From NCBI GenBank assembly GCA_963555705.1, contig OY743180.1, forward strand, positions 37,418,129 to 37,482,128: a stretch of 64,000 nt of DNA, read 5' to 3'. A model generated the notes under the pieces. The model was not told the origin of the DNA. It worked only from the letters and a program-made list of their open reading frames with translations, and did no database searches. Source of the DNA: Ligustrum vulgare (taxonomy: Eukaryota; Streptophyta; Magnoliopsida; Lamiales; Oleaceae). This document shows, piece after piece, positions 33,273-44,185 of this stretch. Position numbers and translations under genes: made by a program. The first letter of the stretch is position 1; each line of letters starts with the position of its first letter.

Positions 33273-34092
33273 TGTTGATGTCACTTTTTGTCGCAAAGCT
33301 AGTCAACAAATAAAGATAGTTTATCTTTGACTTCTTACGTGGGAATAATTTAATCTGGTAATTATTTGGTTAAGTATACAGATCCTCTTTGGATTATGAA
33401 AATTTATGGATAATAAAGTAGCAATGTCAAATGAACAGTGAATCAGATCAATAACGAACTGAACTGAAACGATAACGAAATAAATTCGCGTCTAGTTCGA
33501 TGTTGATATGATGATCAGGTCGGGATACGATATTCAGATGACAAAAGTTCAGATAGTTTTCTTCTATTAATTTCCCATAAATGAACATTTACTCCTCCTA
33601 TTTATAGTAGTTGGGGAAGGTTAGACACAATTATTACACTGCATCATGTCTGCAGGATGTGATTGATAATGTTGATTGACATTTCTGACATACACATCAA
33701 ATGATTAAACTGATATAATGATGATTACTGATACGTAATATGGCTGATTTGGCCATCTTACAAAATTCTCTTAATCACCTCAGCTATAGTTGTTAAGGTC
33801 GACTCGAAGCCCATCACCTCGATCAAGTCAAATCACCTCGTATGCAAAGATCACATTGCTCATGTAAATCACCTCGATCATGAAGATCACTTCGGTCATG
33901 TCAAATCACATCGTATGCAAAGATCACCTCAGTCATGTAAATTACCTCGATCATGAAGATCACCTTGGTCAAGAAAAATCACCTTGATTATGTCAAATCA
34001 CCTCAGTTATGTCGAATCACCTCGTTGACTTGAGTAATGCCTTGACCTTTTGACCGTTGAATTTACTTTCCTCATTAGATCTGCATACAACA
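33273..34092 (-). repeat. 3' LTR of Tat-type element D
   Basis: The plus-strand view starts TGTTGATGTCACTTTTTGTC and ends GATCTGCATACAACA. It matches the 5' LTR at 42824-43631 over its length. It contains a CACCTCG/TCATG minisatellite (about 33800-34027). The flanking 5 bp (ACTAC) do not match the far side (ATTAA), so no target duplication is preserved. Confidence 0.85.
33800..34027. repeat. CACCTCG minisatellite in Tat LTR
   Basis: Units of about 17-22 bp with consensus AATCACCTCG(G/A)TCATGTAA recur roughly twelve times. A homologous array is at 43365-43565 in the other LTR. Confidence 0.85.
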
Positions 34093-34106
34093 AATGTCCC
34101 CTTCGA
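34093..34106 (-). other. Polypurine tract of element D
   Basis: The minus strand reads CGAAGGGGACATT immediately before the LTR start at 34092, the usual Tat-type form. Confidence 0.8.
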
Positions 34107-34839
34107 GATCAGTTCGAAATCCTTGAGGGCGCATCTCAAAATTATCCCTTTGTTGCCACATTAATATTGACACCTGCCTCTTTGAATTCTGTAATTATTC
34201 TGGCCATGTGTCTTCCTTTCATTAGTGGATTAGACCTTGGATCTTGTGTGGCCACAGTCATAATGAAAACGCGTCTTGTCATTATAATGGTTGAGTGGCC
34301 CTTCTCTCTCTTCCCCCTATAAAAGGTTCATTTCTCTCCTGCTTCTTTACGAAATCTCTAAAACTCTCCCTAATTGCTGCCGACTCATATCTGCGAATGA
34401 CCTGAACTTGTTCTTGTTCACCGATCAGATCTGTTTGATAACTCATAAGGTGAGGATATTTTGATAGTTTAACCCTTTTTATCTTACGTCCTTTTCTTTA
34501 TAAAACTTTCTTAAAATTTTACTAAGTATTCAACTCGTGACTTAAGCAATCATAAATGAGTGGCAGTCTTAGTATTAGCGAGAGGGGGGTGAGGTCGGGT
34601 AACAAAGATGATGAAGTCGAACCAAGCGTGTCGTGGTATGAGAGTAAGGAGACCCAATGTCTTTTTTGAGACGACGAGGAAGATGAGGTCCTCCAACCTA
34701 ATCCTCTAACCATTGTTCCTTGAACCCGAACTGTCCCTCCAAACTCATTTCGATTTCCTTTATCCGCTTCTTTTACATGACCTGACCTTCGCCCTAGTTA
34801 TAGTTCAGACTTCACTTGTTTGTAGGTGGCATTCTTGAT
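34107..34839 (-). mobile_element. Element D, region between integrase and polypurine tract
   Basis: Mostly non-coding; the frame 34713-34522 is serine-rich with no domain. It includes a CT-rich block with TATAAAAGG at 34318-34326 (plus strand) that may be a decayed promoter of something else. Confidence 0.5.
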
Positions 34840-35826
34840 CTACGTTTGGAGTCTTCTCTCTTCGGTCAAGTTCAGCTCCACAGTATATGCTTGATCATTA
34901 TTCCTTTCATTAAATCGGGAAACTCGAAGAGGTGGCATTCCCACTTCAACTGGAATTACAGCTTCAGCTTTGAATGTGAGGGAGAATGGGGTTTCTTTAG
35001 TTGATGTCCGGTGAGTAGTCCTATATGACCACAACACTCCTGGTAGCTCCTCAACCTAAGATCCCTTTAGATCTTCGAGCCTTATCTTCAGATTGTGCTT
35101 GATGATCTTGTTTATAACCTCAACTTGCCCGTTGGACTGAGGATGATTTGGAGTAGAGAAATGCTTTCTAATCCCCAGGGCTTCACAAAATGACTTGAAT
35201 CTTTCATTGTCGAACTGCTTCCAATTATCTGTTACAATAGTGTGGAATCTCGAACCAATATATAATTGACTTCCAAATAAAATCTATTGTCTATTGTTCT
35301 GTGATTTTGGTTAAAGGCTCTGCTTCTGCCCACTTGGTGAAGTAGTCCTTAATGACTATCACAAATTTATTCCCTCCTTTTGCAGTTGGTAATGGCCCGA
35401 TCAAATCTATTCTCCACTTTCCGAACGGCCAAGGACTCATAACGGGGTTAACTATTCAGGTGGGCTCTTTATAATAAAGGAAAATCTTTGACATTTATTG
35501 CACTTTCTTGCAAAGTCTATGGCGTCCTTGAACATACGCTAGGAATATCCCTGCTATAAGATCTTGAAAGCTAAGGCTTGTCCTCTGGTATGGTTCCCAC
35601 AAATGCCTTCGTGGATCTCTCTCATCACATAGTCAGCTTCCTCCTCGTCTAAACATTTTAGTAGAGGTAATGAAAACCCCCGTTTATATAAATCATCTCC
35701 AATCAAAGTATATCTCGCAGATCTGATTCTCAAGCTCCTCGCTTCTGCGTGGTCTAACAGCATCATCCCGTCACGGAGGCATTGTATAATTTCATCTTTC
35801 CATGTCTTTTTAGAACAAGTTTGCAA
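34840..35826 (-). pseudogene. Element D integrase (decayed)
   Basis: The minus-strand reading shows the zinc-binding part (REIHEGICGNHTRGQALAFK and later CNKCQ) at 35554-35700, a stop-riddled core, and the well-preserved C-terminal segment WSYRTTHRTSTKETPFSLTF and AVIPVEVGMPPLRVSRFNE (35037-34840), typical of Tat-lineage integrases. Multiple stops and frameshifts exclude function. Confidence 0.85.
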
Positions 35827-35840
35827 GATGGTTGAAGAGA

Positions 35841-36880
35841 TTAGATCAACGCCGAGTGTGTGACAGTTTCAATTGATATACGCTTTAGTCCTGATGTCCC
35901 TTCACTTGTTGCTAAACGAGCAAGTGCATCCGCTTGACTGTTCCTAGACCTGGGGATTTGAAGAATCTCTGCATGCTTGAACTTCTTCATTTCCTCTAAG
36001 GCTAGTTTTTGATAGACCGCCATTTTCTCTTCTTTGTCCCCATAGGTCCCCAGGATTTGATTGACCACCAATTGAGAGTCGATGTGTATGATAAGACTAC
36101 CAATCCCCATCACTTGAGTCATCCCAAGTCCTATAATCAGGGCCTCATATTCGACTTCATTATTCGTGGCCTTGAAACTGAAGCTATATGAATTGCAGAA
36201 GAACTAATTTTCAGGACTGATTTACAACCTCAGCTCCAGCTTTCTGTGCTACCGAGGATCCATCAACATACAAGTTCCAAGTTCTTTCAATCCCCAAGTT
36301 GTTAATCTGCACATTCGCGCTTGAACTCTGCTATGAAGTCGGCTAAGGTTTTCCCTTTAATTGCTATATGTGGCTTTTACACAAGGTCAAATTGTCCCAA
36401 CTCCACAACCTACTTCAAAAGTCGGCCTGACATTTCAGGCTTCTACAGAACTTGTCTTAAGGGACAGTTGGTCAGCACCTCCACTTGATGTTCAAAAAAA
36501 TCTGGTCCTAACTTTGGGGTTGACATTATTAAAGCATAAGCCAATTTTTCCATCTCGGAACATCTGAGTTCTGCATCGTGGAAAGCTTGACTGGCATAGT
36601 ATACGGGATGTTGTACCTCCTGTTCAGTTCTCACCAAAACTGCACTCATAGCTGATTCTGAAATAGCCAAGTACAGAGATAAAACTTCTCCGGGATGTGG
36701 TTTTGATAGGATTGGAGGTGACACCAGTTGCTTCTTCAATTCTTTGAATGCGATCTGACATTCTCTGGTCCACTCAAAGTTCTTGCTTTTCTTGATCACT
36801 TCAAAGAAGGGACGAAACTTATCCGTTGATCGGGATACAAAATGACTCTGAGCGGCTATCCTCCCGGTCAGACTCTGCAC
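35841..36880 (-). pseudogene. Element D RNase H region, including a second RNase H
   Basis: 36880-36443 carries the RT connection and first RNase H (SLTGRIAAQSHFVSRSTDK, FEWTRECQIAFKELKK, PVYYASQAFHDAE). After a degenerate linker, 36122-35841 has a second RNase H-like segment (IIHIDSQLVVNQILGTYGDK, IPRSRNSQADALARLATSE). Two RNase H domains, the second of archaeal type, mark Tat-lineage elements. It is interrupted upstream by solo LTR S3. Confidence 0.85.
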
Positions 36881-37374
36881 TTCTGTAACGCCCCAAATTC
36901 CGTGAAGCTCGGGACGTCACTTCTCCTTTAAATCTAATTTTATTGTGGAAAATAATTGAATTCGAAACATCATATTTATGTGAAAATTTTCAACAGTAAA
37001 TAAATTAAATTTGATAAATGCATAAAAACGCTGAAATCTTAACTTTCAAATAAAGTAACGAAAAAATAATTAAATTGACGATGTTCATGACTTTAAATAT
37101 CATATTTAAAATAACGACATGTAAATAAATTGACAATATTCATGAATCGTGACTTTAAAAAAAATATAGCTTCATTATTATTTGCCACCACTGCCCTTTC
37201 ATTCGCCACCATCTCCGAAATCTGCAATTTGTAAGTTTAAAAATAGGGGTGAGCATTTCATAGAAATACTCAGTAGGTCCAGCGCAAATTAAATAAACTG
37301 TACAGTAAATAATACATATAATCATGCAACTCAATTCATAAATTTTCATTCTCATGCAATAAGCAAGTGGATCT

Positions 37375-37560
37375 CATACATCATAAATTTTCATGCCCGA
37401 AGACATGTGGATCTGGGCCCAAAGGCAATTGGTCCATGCCCGTAGACATGTGGATCTGGGCCCGAAGGCAATTGGTCCATGCCCAAAGACATGTAGATCT
37501 AGGCCCGAAGGCAATTGGTCCATGCCCGAAGACATGTGGATCTAGGCCCGTAGGCAATTG
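37375..37560. repeat. Tandem repeat of about 46 bp in S3
   Basis: ATGCCCGAAGACATGTGGAT / CTGGGCCCGAAGGCAATTGG alternate in four units. They are not obvious in the other S copies, so this is a copy-specific expansion. Confidence 0.8.
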
Positions 37561-38081
37561 ATTCTCATAAATTACGTAATCACATGCATAAATTTAAAAT
37601 ACGGGTTTACTTAACATTGCGCAATTAAGATAAAAGATTTTTGAAGTAATGAACCTACCTTAAGATATTTCTGAACTTGCTTAAAAAAATGATTCTAGCC
37701 TTTCTTGAAAATCCCACGCCTCGTCTAGCCCTTAAGATATTTCTATTAGAAACTTTAAATTAAAGTTTTGTAAATGAAAGTAAACTTGAGGGTTGAATTG
37801 AAATAATTTAAAAGTGTAAAGCTCGGATTAAAATGAATACTTTGAAAGTTGAGGGACTAGAATGAATACTTTGAAAGTTGGGTTGAAACTCAAAACGAAT
37901 ATTAAACTATAGGGCTGAAATAATTGATTTTCAAAATGAAAGGGCTGATTAAAACTCATTTAAAACTTAAGGGCTGAAATTAAAAGATTTAAAGCTGAAA
38001 GGACTGACATAAAACATTTTAAAAACATAGGGACTGATTTGAAAGACTTTGAAACTTGGGGACCAACATTGCAATTTCTGA

Positions 38082-38385
38082 AAATTAATATATCAGATCT
38101 TATCTCTCTTTATTCCTTATTTCAAAACGTTAGGGAGAGAGAGAGAAGACAAGGCGAAGACAGAGAGAGACAGGGGTCGCGACACCACGCTGTGCCGGTT
38201 TCCAGTCGGCGGTTTCGCCTGCGCAACGTCGCCGGCAGGTAGCGGCGGACAGCGGCAAGGGATGGGGGTATAAAAAGGCTGGTTTTTGGGGCCGATTGGT
38301 GCGAGACCGAAGCTTAAATCGCGATTTGGAGTTCGGTCTTAGCTGTGAAATCCGGTGGAAAATCCGGTCTAAGGATGAGGTAAGT
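38082..38385 (+). promoter_or_regulatory. S3 promoter module with splice donor
   Basis: TATA-like AATATATCAGATC, CT-rich tract, GAGAGA/GC-rich leader and GATGAG/GTAAGTATTT at 38380. Order and spacing match S2. Confidence 0.5.
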
Positions 38386-39464
38386 ATTTGGGTTCACTTA
38401 TTTCTTGTTTTGGGTTTTGATTTTGGGTTTGATTTATGAGGGGCAGTCGTGGGGGTCATTTGGCGAAGTGGTGGAAGGCAGTGACTGTTCGGGGATTGTG
38501 GTTTTGCGATGGTGATGATGATGATGATGATGGTTCGAATGAGAGGGGGCTCAAGAATGGAAATTACAAAATGGGCAGTGAGGTTGAGGTTGTGCTGAAG
38601 ATGGTTGTTGGCTGAGTACAGTGGTAGCTGGATTGAGGAGGTGGGTATTTGGGTACTCTATTTCTTGGGTTTTGATCTGGATTTGAAGCTGGTAGATGGG
38701 GATTCCAGTTTGGCAGTGGAGGTGGCGGTGGAGTTCGATGCAGTGGTTTGGCCGTCTATGGTTGTGGTGCTTGGTTGTAGGCTGTGGTTCGATTGATGTA
38801 GATGATGGTGGTTTAACCTGTGGCAGCCGGTTATGGATTGAATTGGGTGGTTTCATATGAGCCATGGTTCTTGCAGAGAAACTGAGGATTGGTGATGGCG
38901 GTGGAAGACTTGATGAAATAGGCTGTCGGTTGGAAAGGTGACTCGAGCGGGTGATTTGGCTCGTGGTGGTGTCGAGGGGGAAGAGGTGAGGCATCTATTT
39001 AATAGTTGATTTAGGTGTTAAACATGGTAGTTTAGGTTAAATCTTGATTTATGGAAAACTTGCAAGAATTTTGGAAATAGTATCGATTGTGTAAGGAATG
39101 ACTTAGGGAGGAAAGAAGCCATTGAATTGGTTGGGCCAAGAAATGACTTATTGGGTTTTTAAATGGGCTTGAATGATTGGTAAAAATATTTGAGCTCGAG
39201 ATGTTGGATTTGATTAAAACATTTGAAATTTGGACTTAATATAATTAAAGCTTGGGCTTTGAAAATAAATTGTGATATTGAAATATTTTTGATAAAGATT
39301 GAAATTTGACGAAGATTTTGAATAAATTAAATTTTCCACTTAATTGGCTAGACGAGCACGCATTTAAAAATAAATAACTAAATGATGGGCAAAGTCGAAG
39401 CGACACGCTTTTAAAAATATTTATTTGAATAAAATCACGAAAATTTCTCGGTCGCTACAACTTC

Positions 39465-40396
39465 TTTAACCTTCCTCGGTTCTCTCATCTTCATTAGTGC
39501 CTGGATCTTATTCAGATTGGCTTCAATCCCTCTCTGACTAACCATGTAACCCAGAAACTTCCCAGACCCTACTCTAGAAGAACACTTCTTCGGATTTAGT
39601 TTCATCTTGTATGCTCTTAATATTTGGAACATCTCATCCAGGTGTCGAACATGGTCTTTGGCTAGAATGCTTTTCACGAGCATATCATCCACATAGACTT
39701 CCACTATTTTCCCGATATGATCTTTAAACATCGCGTTCACCATTCGTTGATAGGTTGCTCCGAAGTTTTTCAATCCGAAGGGCATCATCTTGTAACAATA
39801 GAGACATCTATATGTCATGAAGGAGGTATGCTCTTCATCAGCTTCATTCATCGAAATCTGATTATAACCTGAATAAGTGTCCATAAAGCTCAGAAGTTGA
39901 TGCCCTACCGTAGCGTCAACCATTTGATCTATTCTCGGGAGCGGGAAACTGTCCTTGGGACATGCTTTGTTTAAATCTGAAAAAGTCTATACATAACCTC
40001 CAAGTTCTGTTGCTCTTCTTCAATAACACGGGGGGGGGGGGGGGGGGGTTGCTACCCATACAGGGTAGAACGAATCCCTAATAAACCCCTTGCTCAGTAA
40101 CTTCACCACTTCCCTGCCAAGGCCTTATATTGCTCTGGATTCAATGACCTCCTTTTTTGTATCTTTGGTTTGAAGTCTGGGTTGACATGAAGATGATGAC
40201 ATGCATCCTTTGGATCAATTCTCTCCATGTCTGAATGAGTCCATGTGAACACATCCACATTCTCTTTCAGGAACTTGATAAGATCGAACAAAACTGGTTC
40301 TATCAGCTCAAGCCTTATCTTGAATTCGATGTCAGGCCTTTCATTATCGACTCTTACAATATCTAATTCCTCGACTGGTCCAAATCTACTACCCTC
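39465..40396 (-). pseudogene. Element D reverse transcriptase (broken)
   Basis: 40291-40103 holds the approach to RT (VDVFTWTHSDMERIDPKDAC, KPKIQKRRSLNPEQYKAL). After a frame break at a 19-bp G run come RLCIDFSDLNKACPKD, then 39923-39465 with MDTYSGYNQISMNEADEEHT, MMPFGLKNFGATYQRMVNAM and catalytic VYVDDMLVKS (about 39675-39705). The style is clearly Tat-lineage gypsy. It is truncated at KVKEV by S3; the chain continues in 36880-36443. Confidence 0.9.
40030..40048. repeat. 19-bp poly-G run in element D RT
   Basis: Uninterrupted G run on the + strand, replacing codons between the TP and LLKK-type parts of RT. It causes a frame break and may be of uncertain length in the assembly. Confidence 0.9.
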
Positions 40397-41139
40397 CTAT
40401 GTTCCTTTCAGATCTAATGTTTGTAACTCCGTTATCGGCTCATCCTCTTCATCCGGTTCTGTACTGAGGTTCTCCTTTTCGGCCATATGCACGTTGTTCA
40501 ATGCAAAACACAGGTTGCATTCTTGTGAGGCTCTTTGATCTACTCTCACAATAGAAACCCCATAAGAGGTTGGGAACTTCATACAATAATTGTAGATGGA
40601 GGTTTCCGCCTTTAGTTCATGTAAAATAGGTCTTTCCAAGATGGCATTGTAATTTGACATAATGTCGACCACAACAAAATCAGGTATGACTCGCTTTTGG
40701 CAAGGTTTTGTCCCCAATTCGACTAATAAAGATATTTCTCCCTTTGGAATGACATAATCACCTAAGAAACCTTGGATCCTAGCTCCCCTCAGTCGCAAAT
40801 GACGGGTATCAATTCCCATTTTTCTGAAAGTTTTCCAATATAGCACGTTCACAACACTCCCATCATCCACCAAGGTCTTATGAATGTTTATTCCACTTAC
40901 AGGAATTGTGATAACTAAAGCGTCTGAGTGTGGCTGGAGTACACCCCTTTCATCTTCTTCACTGAAAAGAATGATTCCATACTATCTAGGGCTGCTGAAG
41001 TGTTGCAGATCTGATAGTTGTTCCTTGCTTCTCGAGCTGACTCCCTCCTTTTCCTTTTCGATTCGACTTCAACCTGGTTTCCATTTATTAATGTGTGGAT
41101 CTTGCTAGGTCGATTTCCACCTTGGGGATCCGCATTCAA
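40397..41139 (-). pseudogene. Element D protease region
   Basis: The frame 40873-40397 opens with MVDDGSVVNVLYWKTFRKMG, a retropepsin active site with D-D-G-S instead of D-T/N-G-S, then LRLRGARIQGFLGDYVIPKG and YNAILERPILHEL. 41139-40915 is the upstream linker in another frame. A frameshift separates them. Confidence 0.8.
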
Positions 41140-41149
41140 TTGGGCAGTG

Positions 41150-42760
41150 TGTTTTTCTTACTGTGTAGGCATTATTTCTGAATCCCGTGGTTCCGCCACA
41201 TACTCCTGCAAACTCCCTCTTTTGATGAGTCGATCAATCTCAATCCTTAAATTTCGGCACTCTCCTGTCTTGTGCCTAGTAGATCGGTGATATTTGCAAT
41301 ATTTGGATGGATCTAAGCGAGCTGAGTTTTGATTTATCAGCTTGGTGGGAGGAATTATCCCTTTGTCTTTAATATTCAAGAATATGGTTTCCACGAGCAC
41401 ATTCAACGGTACATGGTCACTCCTCTGCTCCGCATGATAAGGATGGAACCTATCTGTGGGCTTGTAATCCCGTTTCTTCCCATAGTTGTTCCTTTTAGGT
41501 TCCCTTTTTGTAACCCTATCTTCTCTCCCATCCCGCCCCTTAGTCGATTTCGGATGATTGCTCTTCTGACCCGAAGCTTTCTCTGCGTTGATGAATTTTT
41601 AGCTCTATTCAAAAATTCCTGATACATTCGTGGCCTATCTTCATGTACTGACCACCAAAAACGAGTTTAGGCTTGCAGGCCTAACAAAACAACCATCAAA
41701 AGAGCGTCGTCGGATATCCTTTCCATCCCTATAATCTATTTATTAAACCGACTGAGATAATTTTTTAGTGACTCTGCCTTTTCTTGCTTGATTGTCACCA
41801 GATTCTCCTTTGGAGTGGTCGGGATCTTGGATCCCATGAATTGTTTCCCCATGAATTGTTTCAGAAACCGTGAGCGTAGTTGAGACCAGTTGGAGATTCA
41901 ATATTGGGTTATGTTATGAAACCACCTTTGGGCCTTATCCCAAGAGTCAAGTCGAACGCTCTACACATTATCGTGTCACTTGCTCCTTGGAGCTCCATCC
42001 AAGACAAGTATTGATCCAGGTGGGATACCGGATCAGTCTTGCCATTGTATCCAACAAGATGTGGCATCTTCATTTTACTTGGTAGAGGTTGGGCTAAGAT
42101 AACCTCTGTGAACGGAGATGACCTCTTAGAAGTAGGTTCTAAAGAACCTAAGCCTTCTGGTTTCGCTTCCAAATCTGTTAATCTTTTCTTCAGTTGTTTG
42201 ACCTCCGTCAGATCCAATTTACTTGATGGTGGTGTCAGTTGCTGGTTCATGTGGAGAGTGGAGCTACTCTCCGAATGATTTCCCAAATTCACTCCCCTGG
42301 TTGAGGACCTGTCCCCATTTCCCTTTGACTTTGCAACCTCGCTCCTGACATGACCCTGGTTTGGTTTCTCTAAATGGACCCCTCGTAATTTAACCATACT
42401 TTCTTCCACCTGTTGCCATCGACTAGGTGACTTACCATTATCGAGCCGAGATGTGCTCTCCCCCACTGCACTCCTTGTTTGATTTGCGTATTTATCCCTT
42501 TGTATATCATAACGGGAAGGATCATTGGATCTTTGAGGCTAAGATTGCACCTCGTCCTATTCATTTTAGCGACTTCGATTTTGATCTCTCCTCATTTCCT
42601 TCATTTTCCTCCTTATTTGTTCTAGTTTGTTAAGAACCATCTCCATGTTCGGATCAATCGGAGGTTGCGAGGAACCAGTTGTCCTAGATCCATGAGCGTT
42701 TCGATGTGAAAGGCCACTGTGGTGCGTTTGATGAATTTCGAAGCTATGTCTCAGAGTCAT
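41150..42760 (-). pseudogene. Element D gag (Tat-type, frameshifted)
   Basis: Segments: 42760-42566 (start near the PBS; EMVLNKLEQIRRKMKEMR), 42466-41909 (LDLTEVKQLKKRLTDLEAK, MKMPHLVGYNGKTDPVSHLD, MCRAFDLTLG), a degraded middle, and 41627-41158 (EFLNRAKNSSTQ, ILNIKDKG, CKYHRSTRHKTGECRNLR, which keeps a CxxH..H..C zinc-knuckle-like pattern). At least three frame changes occur. Confidence 0.8.
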
Positions 42761-42803
42761 TTTAGACTTGAAGTTGATTCATATATGCTAGACACAAGGA
42801 TAC

Positions 42804-42822
42804 GGGTCCTCCTAGCGCCAAT
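42804..42822 (-). other. Primer-binding site of element D
   Basis: The minus strand reads ATTGGCGCTAGGAGGACCC directly after the LTR end. The TTGGCGC start is usual for Tat elements; the tRNA is not identified with confidence. Confidence 0.6.
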
Positions 42823-42823
42823 T

Positions 42824-43631
42824 TGTTGACGTTACTTTTTGTTGCAATGCTAGTCAACAAATAAAGATAGTTTATCTTTGACTTCTTACGTGGGAATAAT
42901 TTAATCTGCTGATTTTTTGGTTAAATATACAGATCCTCTTTGGATTATGAAGATTTATGGATAATAAAGTAGCAATGCCAAATGAACAGTGAATCAGATC
43001 AATAACGAACTGAAATGACAATGAAATAAATTCACGTCTAGTTCGGTGCTGATCTGATGATCAAATCGAGGCACGATATTCAAATGACAAAAGTTCAGAG
43101 AGTTTTCTTCTATTAATTGCTCATAAATGAACATTTACTCCTCCTATTTATAGTAGTTGGGGAGGTTAGACATAATTATTACAATGCATCATGTCTGCAG
43201 GATGTGATTGATAATGGTTATTAACATTTTTGACAGACACATATCAAATGATTACACTGACATATTAAAGACAATGATTATTACTGATACATAATATGGC
43301 TGATTTCACCATCTTACATAGTTCTCTTAATCACCAAAGCTATATTTGTTAAGGTCGGCTCGAAACCCATCACCTCGGTCAAGTCAAATCACCTCGTATG
43401 AAAAGATCACATCGCTCATGTAAATCACCTCGGTCTTGAAGATCACCTTGATCATGTCAAATCACCTCGTATGCAAAGATCACCTCGGTCATGAAGATCA
43501 CCTCGGTCATGTTAAATCGCCTCGATTATGTCATATCACCTCGTGTTATGTCAAATCACCTCGTTGACTTGAGCAATGCCTTGACCCTTTGACCATCGAA
43601 TTTACTTTCCTCATTAGATCTATATAGAACA
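42824..43631 (-). repeat. 5' LTR of Tat-type element D
   Basis: The plus-strand view is TGTTGACGTTACTTTTTGTT ..GATCTATATAGAACA, about 90 percent like 33273-34092 by eye. The CACCTCG minisatellite lies at 43365-43565. Confidence 0.85.
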
Positions 43632-43729
43632 ATTAAAATTTTTAAATCACTCATGTTTGGTAAATTATTTATAAACAAACTAGTGAATCACACGTACGAT
43701 GCAACGTCTAAATAAAGATAATTAAATGT

Positions 43730-44185
43730 GAAATTAGATGAATCTTTTAGATAAAATAAATTTTGCAAATAAGAGATAAGGTCATCATTTATTGATTTCA
43801 TATGACTACAAATTTTGAAATACTTCTCTGTACACAACATTGTTTGTTGATTTTGTTGGTCTTCAATTCTTATCACAAATCAACATCTTTAATCAGGAAC
43901 GATTTGTCACCTTAGAAATCGCAACATAAAGTTGTCCATGTGTAAATACTAGCCATTTAAGAAGTCCCACATGTGAGAGTGATTGTCCCTAACTCTTATT
44001 GACAGTCATGACATAGGAAACCATCAATAGAAATTGTCTTCTTTGAAATCTAATAGGTATCCTAGAATTAGAAGGGATCAACGACGTCCTTGGAATAAAG
44101 AACTTGTGTCTTGCATTGCTTCCAGAAAGAATTTGACCATCTAGAACATGGTTGTCAAGTTGTGTAACTATCAACCTTATTCAAT
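43730..44185 (-). pseudogene. Helitron Pif1-like helicase, C-terminal end
   Basis: The minus-strand frame reads LIVTQLDNHVLDGQILSGSN, KFFIPRTSLIPSNSRIPIRF, QRRQFLLMVSYVMTVNKSQG, then VFTHGQLYVAISKV. These are the last helicase motifs of plant Helitrons. A frameshift follows near 43990. Confidence 0.9.

Larger units (their letters stand above)
36884..39459 (+). mobile_element. Solo LTR S3 (2576 bp) in element D pol
   Basis: It starts TGTAACGCCCCAAATTCCG and ends CTCGGTCGCTACA, with exact duplications ACTTC at 36879-36883 and 39460-39464. Hairpin at 37251-37271, GGGACTAAAAT minisatellite about 37790-38060, TATA-like TTAATATATCAGATC (about 38082-38097), leader with GAGAGA runs, splice donor GAG/GTAAGTAT at 38380. 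A 65-bp-type tandem (CCCGAAGACATGTGGATC) lies at 37380-37560. The insert sits between RT and RNase H of element D. Confidence 0.9.

Noticed and set aside
34318..34440. A host promoter with TATAAAAGG
   Set aside because: It sits inside Tat element D between integrase and PPT; no adjacent open gene.
38551..38994. 147-residue frame, and similar His/Pro-rich frames at 24010-24953, 52712-53169 and 55820-56313
   Set aside because: They are antisense readings of the GT-rich part of S-family LTRs; the frame is not conserved among copies.
41018..42633. Plus-strand open frames of 60-97 codons
   Set aside because: They are antisense shadows of the Tat gag on the minus strand.
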